DNA of 5,964 nt from positions 1 to 5,964 of the forward strand of contig JAECRW010000100.1 of the NCBI GenBank assembly GCA_016294985.1. The letters run 5' to 3'. The notes beneath the pieces are model-generated. The model ran no database searches and was not told the DNA's origin. It saw only the letters and a program-made list of their open reading frames with translations. This document shows, piece after piece, positions 5,548-5,964 of the stretch. The number at the start of each line of letters is the position of its first letter. Positions within the stretch are counted from its first letter, which is position 1. The stretch is from Candidatus Sifarchaeum marinoarchaea (GTDB taxonomy: Archaea > Asgardarchaeota > Sifarchaeia > Borrarchaeales > Borrarchaeaceae). A program made the translations under genes and the position numbers.

Positions 5548-5964
5548 TTATACTGCTGGTACTGCCACTGCATCTATTTTTTCTAGAAGCGGTTTGACTT
5601 TGATCCTGTGACGTTTGAAGTCGAATTCTTTTGGATCAATTCCAAATGATAAGCCAAGTAGTTGTGGATAATAAAGTACTGGGATTTGGTATGGGACATC
5701 ATATGAGTCTTTGAATGCTTTTGAGGCCATTTCTTGACCTAAATCAAACTGCAAGAAACAGAATGGACACAGCACTGAAAGGCAGTCTGTACCTACTCTT
5801 GCAATCTGTCGTAGTTTTTCCATTACCATTTCGGCAGCTACATTACCGTCTAGAGATTTTGTGCCTGCTCCGCAGCAATAATCGCGTCTAAGATACATAA
5901 CTGAAGTAGCTCCAGTAGCTTCTATGAGTTCATCAAACTTCGTGGGATTATGGGGATCATCAAA
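5548..5964 (-). CDS. hdrB: Heterodisulfide reductase subunit B, C-terminal part (5'-truncated by window edge)
   Basis: HdrB carries the non-cubane [4Fe-4S] clusters that reduce the disulfide substrate (CoM-S-S-CoB in methanogens; another disulfide is possible elsewhere). The window holds 138 codons. The frame is open to the right edge, so the ATG at 5898 is an internal Met, not the start: the 22 codons before it continue the family pattern (KFDELIEATGATSV). The second CCG motif is visible as YCCGAG, then 34 residues, then CPFC. The first Cys of that motif and the whole first CCG domain are beyond the edge. The ending PVLYYPQLLGLSFG is typical of the family. hdrB lies upstream of hdrA with a 47-base gap and is very likely in the same operon; hdrC is expected further upstream, outside the window. 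Confidence 0.92.
   Translation of the reverse strand, partial: FDDPHNPTKFDELIEATGATSVMYLRRDYCCGAGTKSLDGNVAAEMVMEKLRQIARVGTDCLSVLCPFCFLQFDLGQEMASKAFKDSYDVPYQIPVLYYPQLLGLSFGIDPKEFDFKRHRIKVKPLLEKIDAVAVPAV

Noticed and set aside
5896..5898. ATG at 5898 as the start of a short CCG-domain protein
   Set aside because: The frame continues upstream to the edge with HdrB-like residues, and the ATG falls just before the CC of the motif.
1..5964. CRISPR array, insertion sequence, tRNA or rRNA genes
   Set aside because: No regularly spaced repeats, transposase-like frame with terminal repeats, cloverleaf or rRNA-like stretch was seen on either strand.

Overview
The window looks like a piece of an uncultivated, AT-rich archaeal genome. 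The evidence is a single-domain archaeal histone, TTTAAATA-type TATA boxes, GGTGAT/GGAGG ribosome binding sites, T-run terminators without obvious hairpins, and a heterodisulfide reductase (Hdr) gene cluster. A methanogen, or a TACK- or Asgard-type anaerobe, would all fit; the window alone cannot decide. Oxygen-sensitive enzymes (a radical SAM protein and a many-cluster Hdr) point to an anaerobic life.

Left part, + strand. A 404-residue protein of unknown function (20-1234) has an alpha-helical N-terminal half, an E/V/T-rich linker and a small C-terminal alpha/beta domain. Its frame is open to the left edge, so it may start further upstream. The 385 bases after it are not empty. The minus strand carries a 69-codon stop-free stretch (1526-1317) that reads like the C-terminal end of a real protein but has no usable N-terminal end, so it is probably a decayed gene. 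Overlapping and following it is the promoter region of a 66-residue archaeal histone (start 1620, set by GGAGG). That region has two TTTAAATA boxes, three CCAAATA copies and a 14-base palindrome running into the ribosome binding site. Next comes a lone radical SAM activase-like gene (1921-2652).

Right part, minus strand, read from the right edge. The C-terminal 138 codons of hdrB (edge to 5548) are followed after 47 bases by hdrA (5500-3107, TTG start with a strong GGTGAT site). This is a 797-residue HdrA fused at its C-terminal end to an MvhD/FlpD-type [2Fe-2S] domain. A T-rich tract and a small single-domain cupin (3041-2685) follow. The cupin and radical SAM genes converge with 32 bases between them.

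How the genes work together. HdrB and HdrA-MvhD are two parts of one soluble electron-transfer machine. The MvhD domain would take electrons from a partner enzyme (hydrogenase, formate dehydrogenase or F420 module, not in the window). The HdrA flavin would split them between a low-potential ferredoxin and HdrB, whose cysteine-rich clusters reduce a disulfide. hdrC and the partner may lie beyond the right edge. The histone, radical SAM gene, cupin and 404-residue protein show no clear functional link to this machine.

No CRISPR array, insertion sequence, tRNA or rRNA was seen. The most interesting items are the HdrA-MvhD fusion with a cysteine-bearing insertion, the unlisted gene remnant, the histone with altered DNA-contact residues, and the repeats around the histone start.
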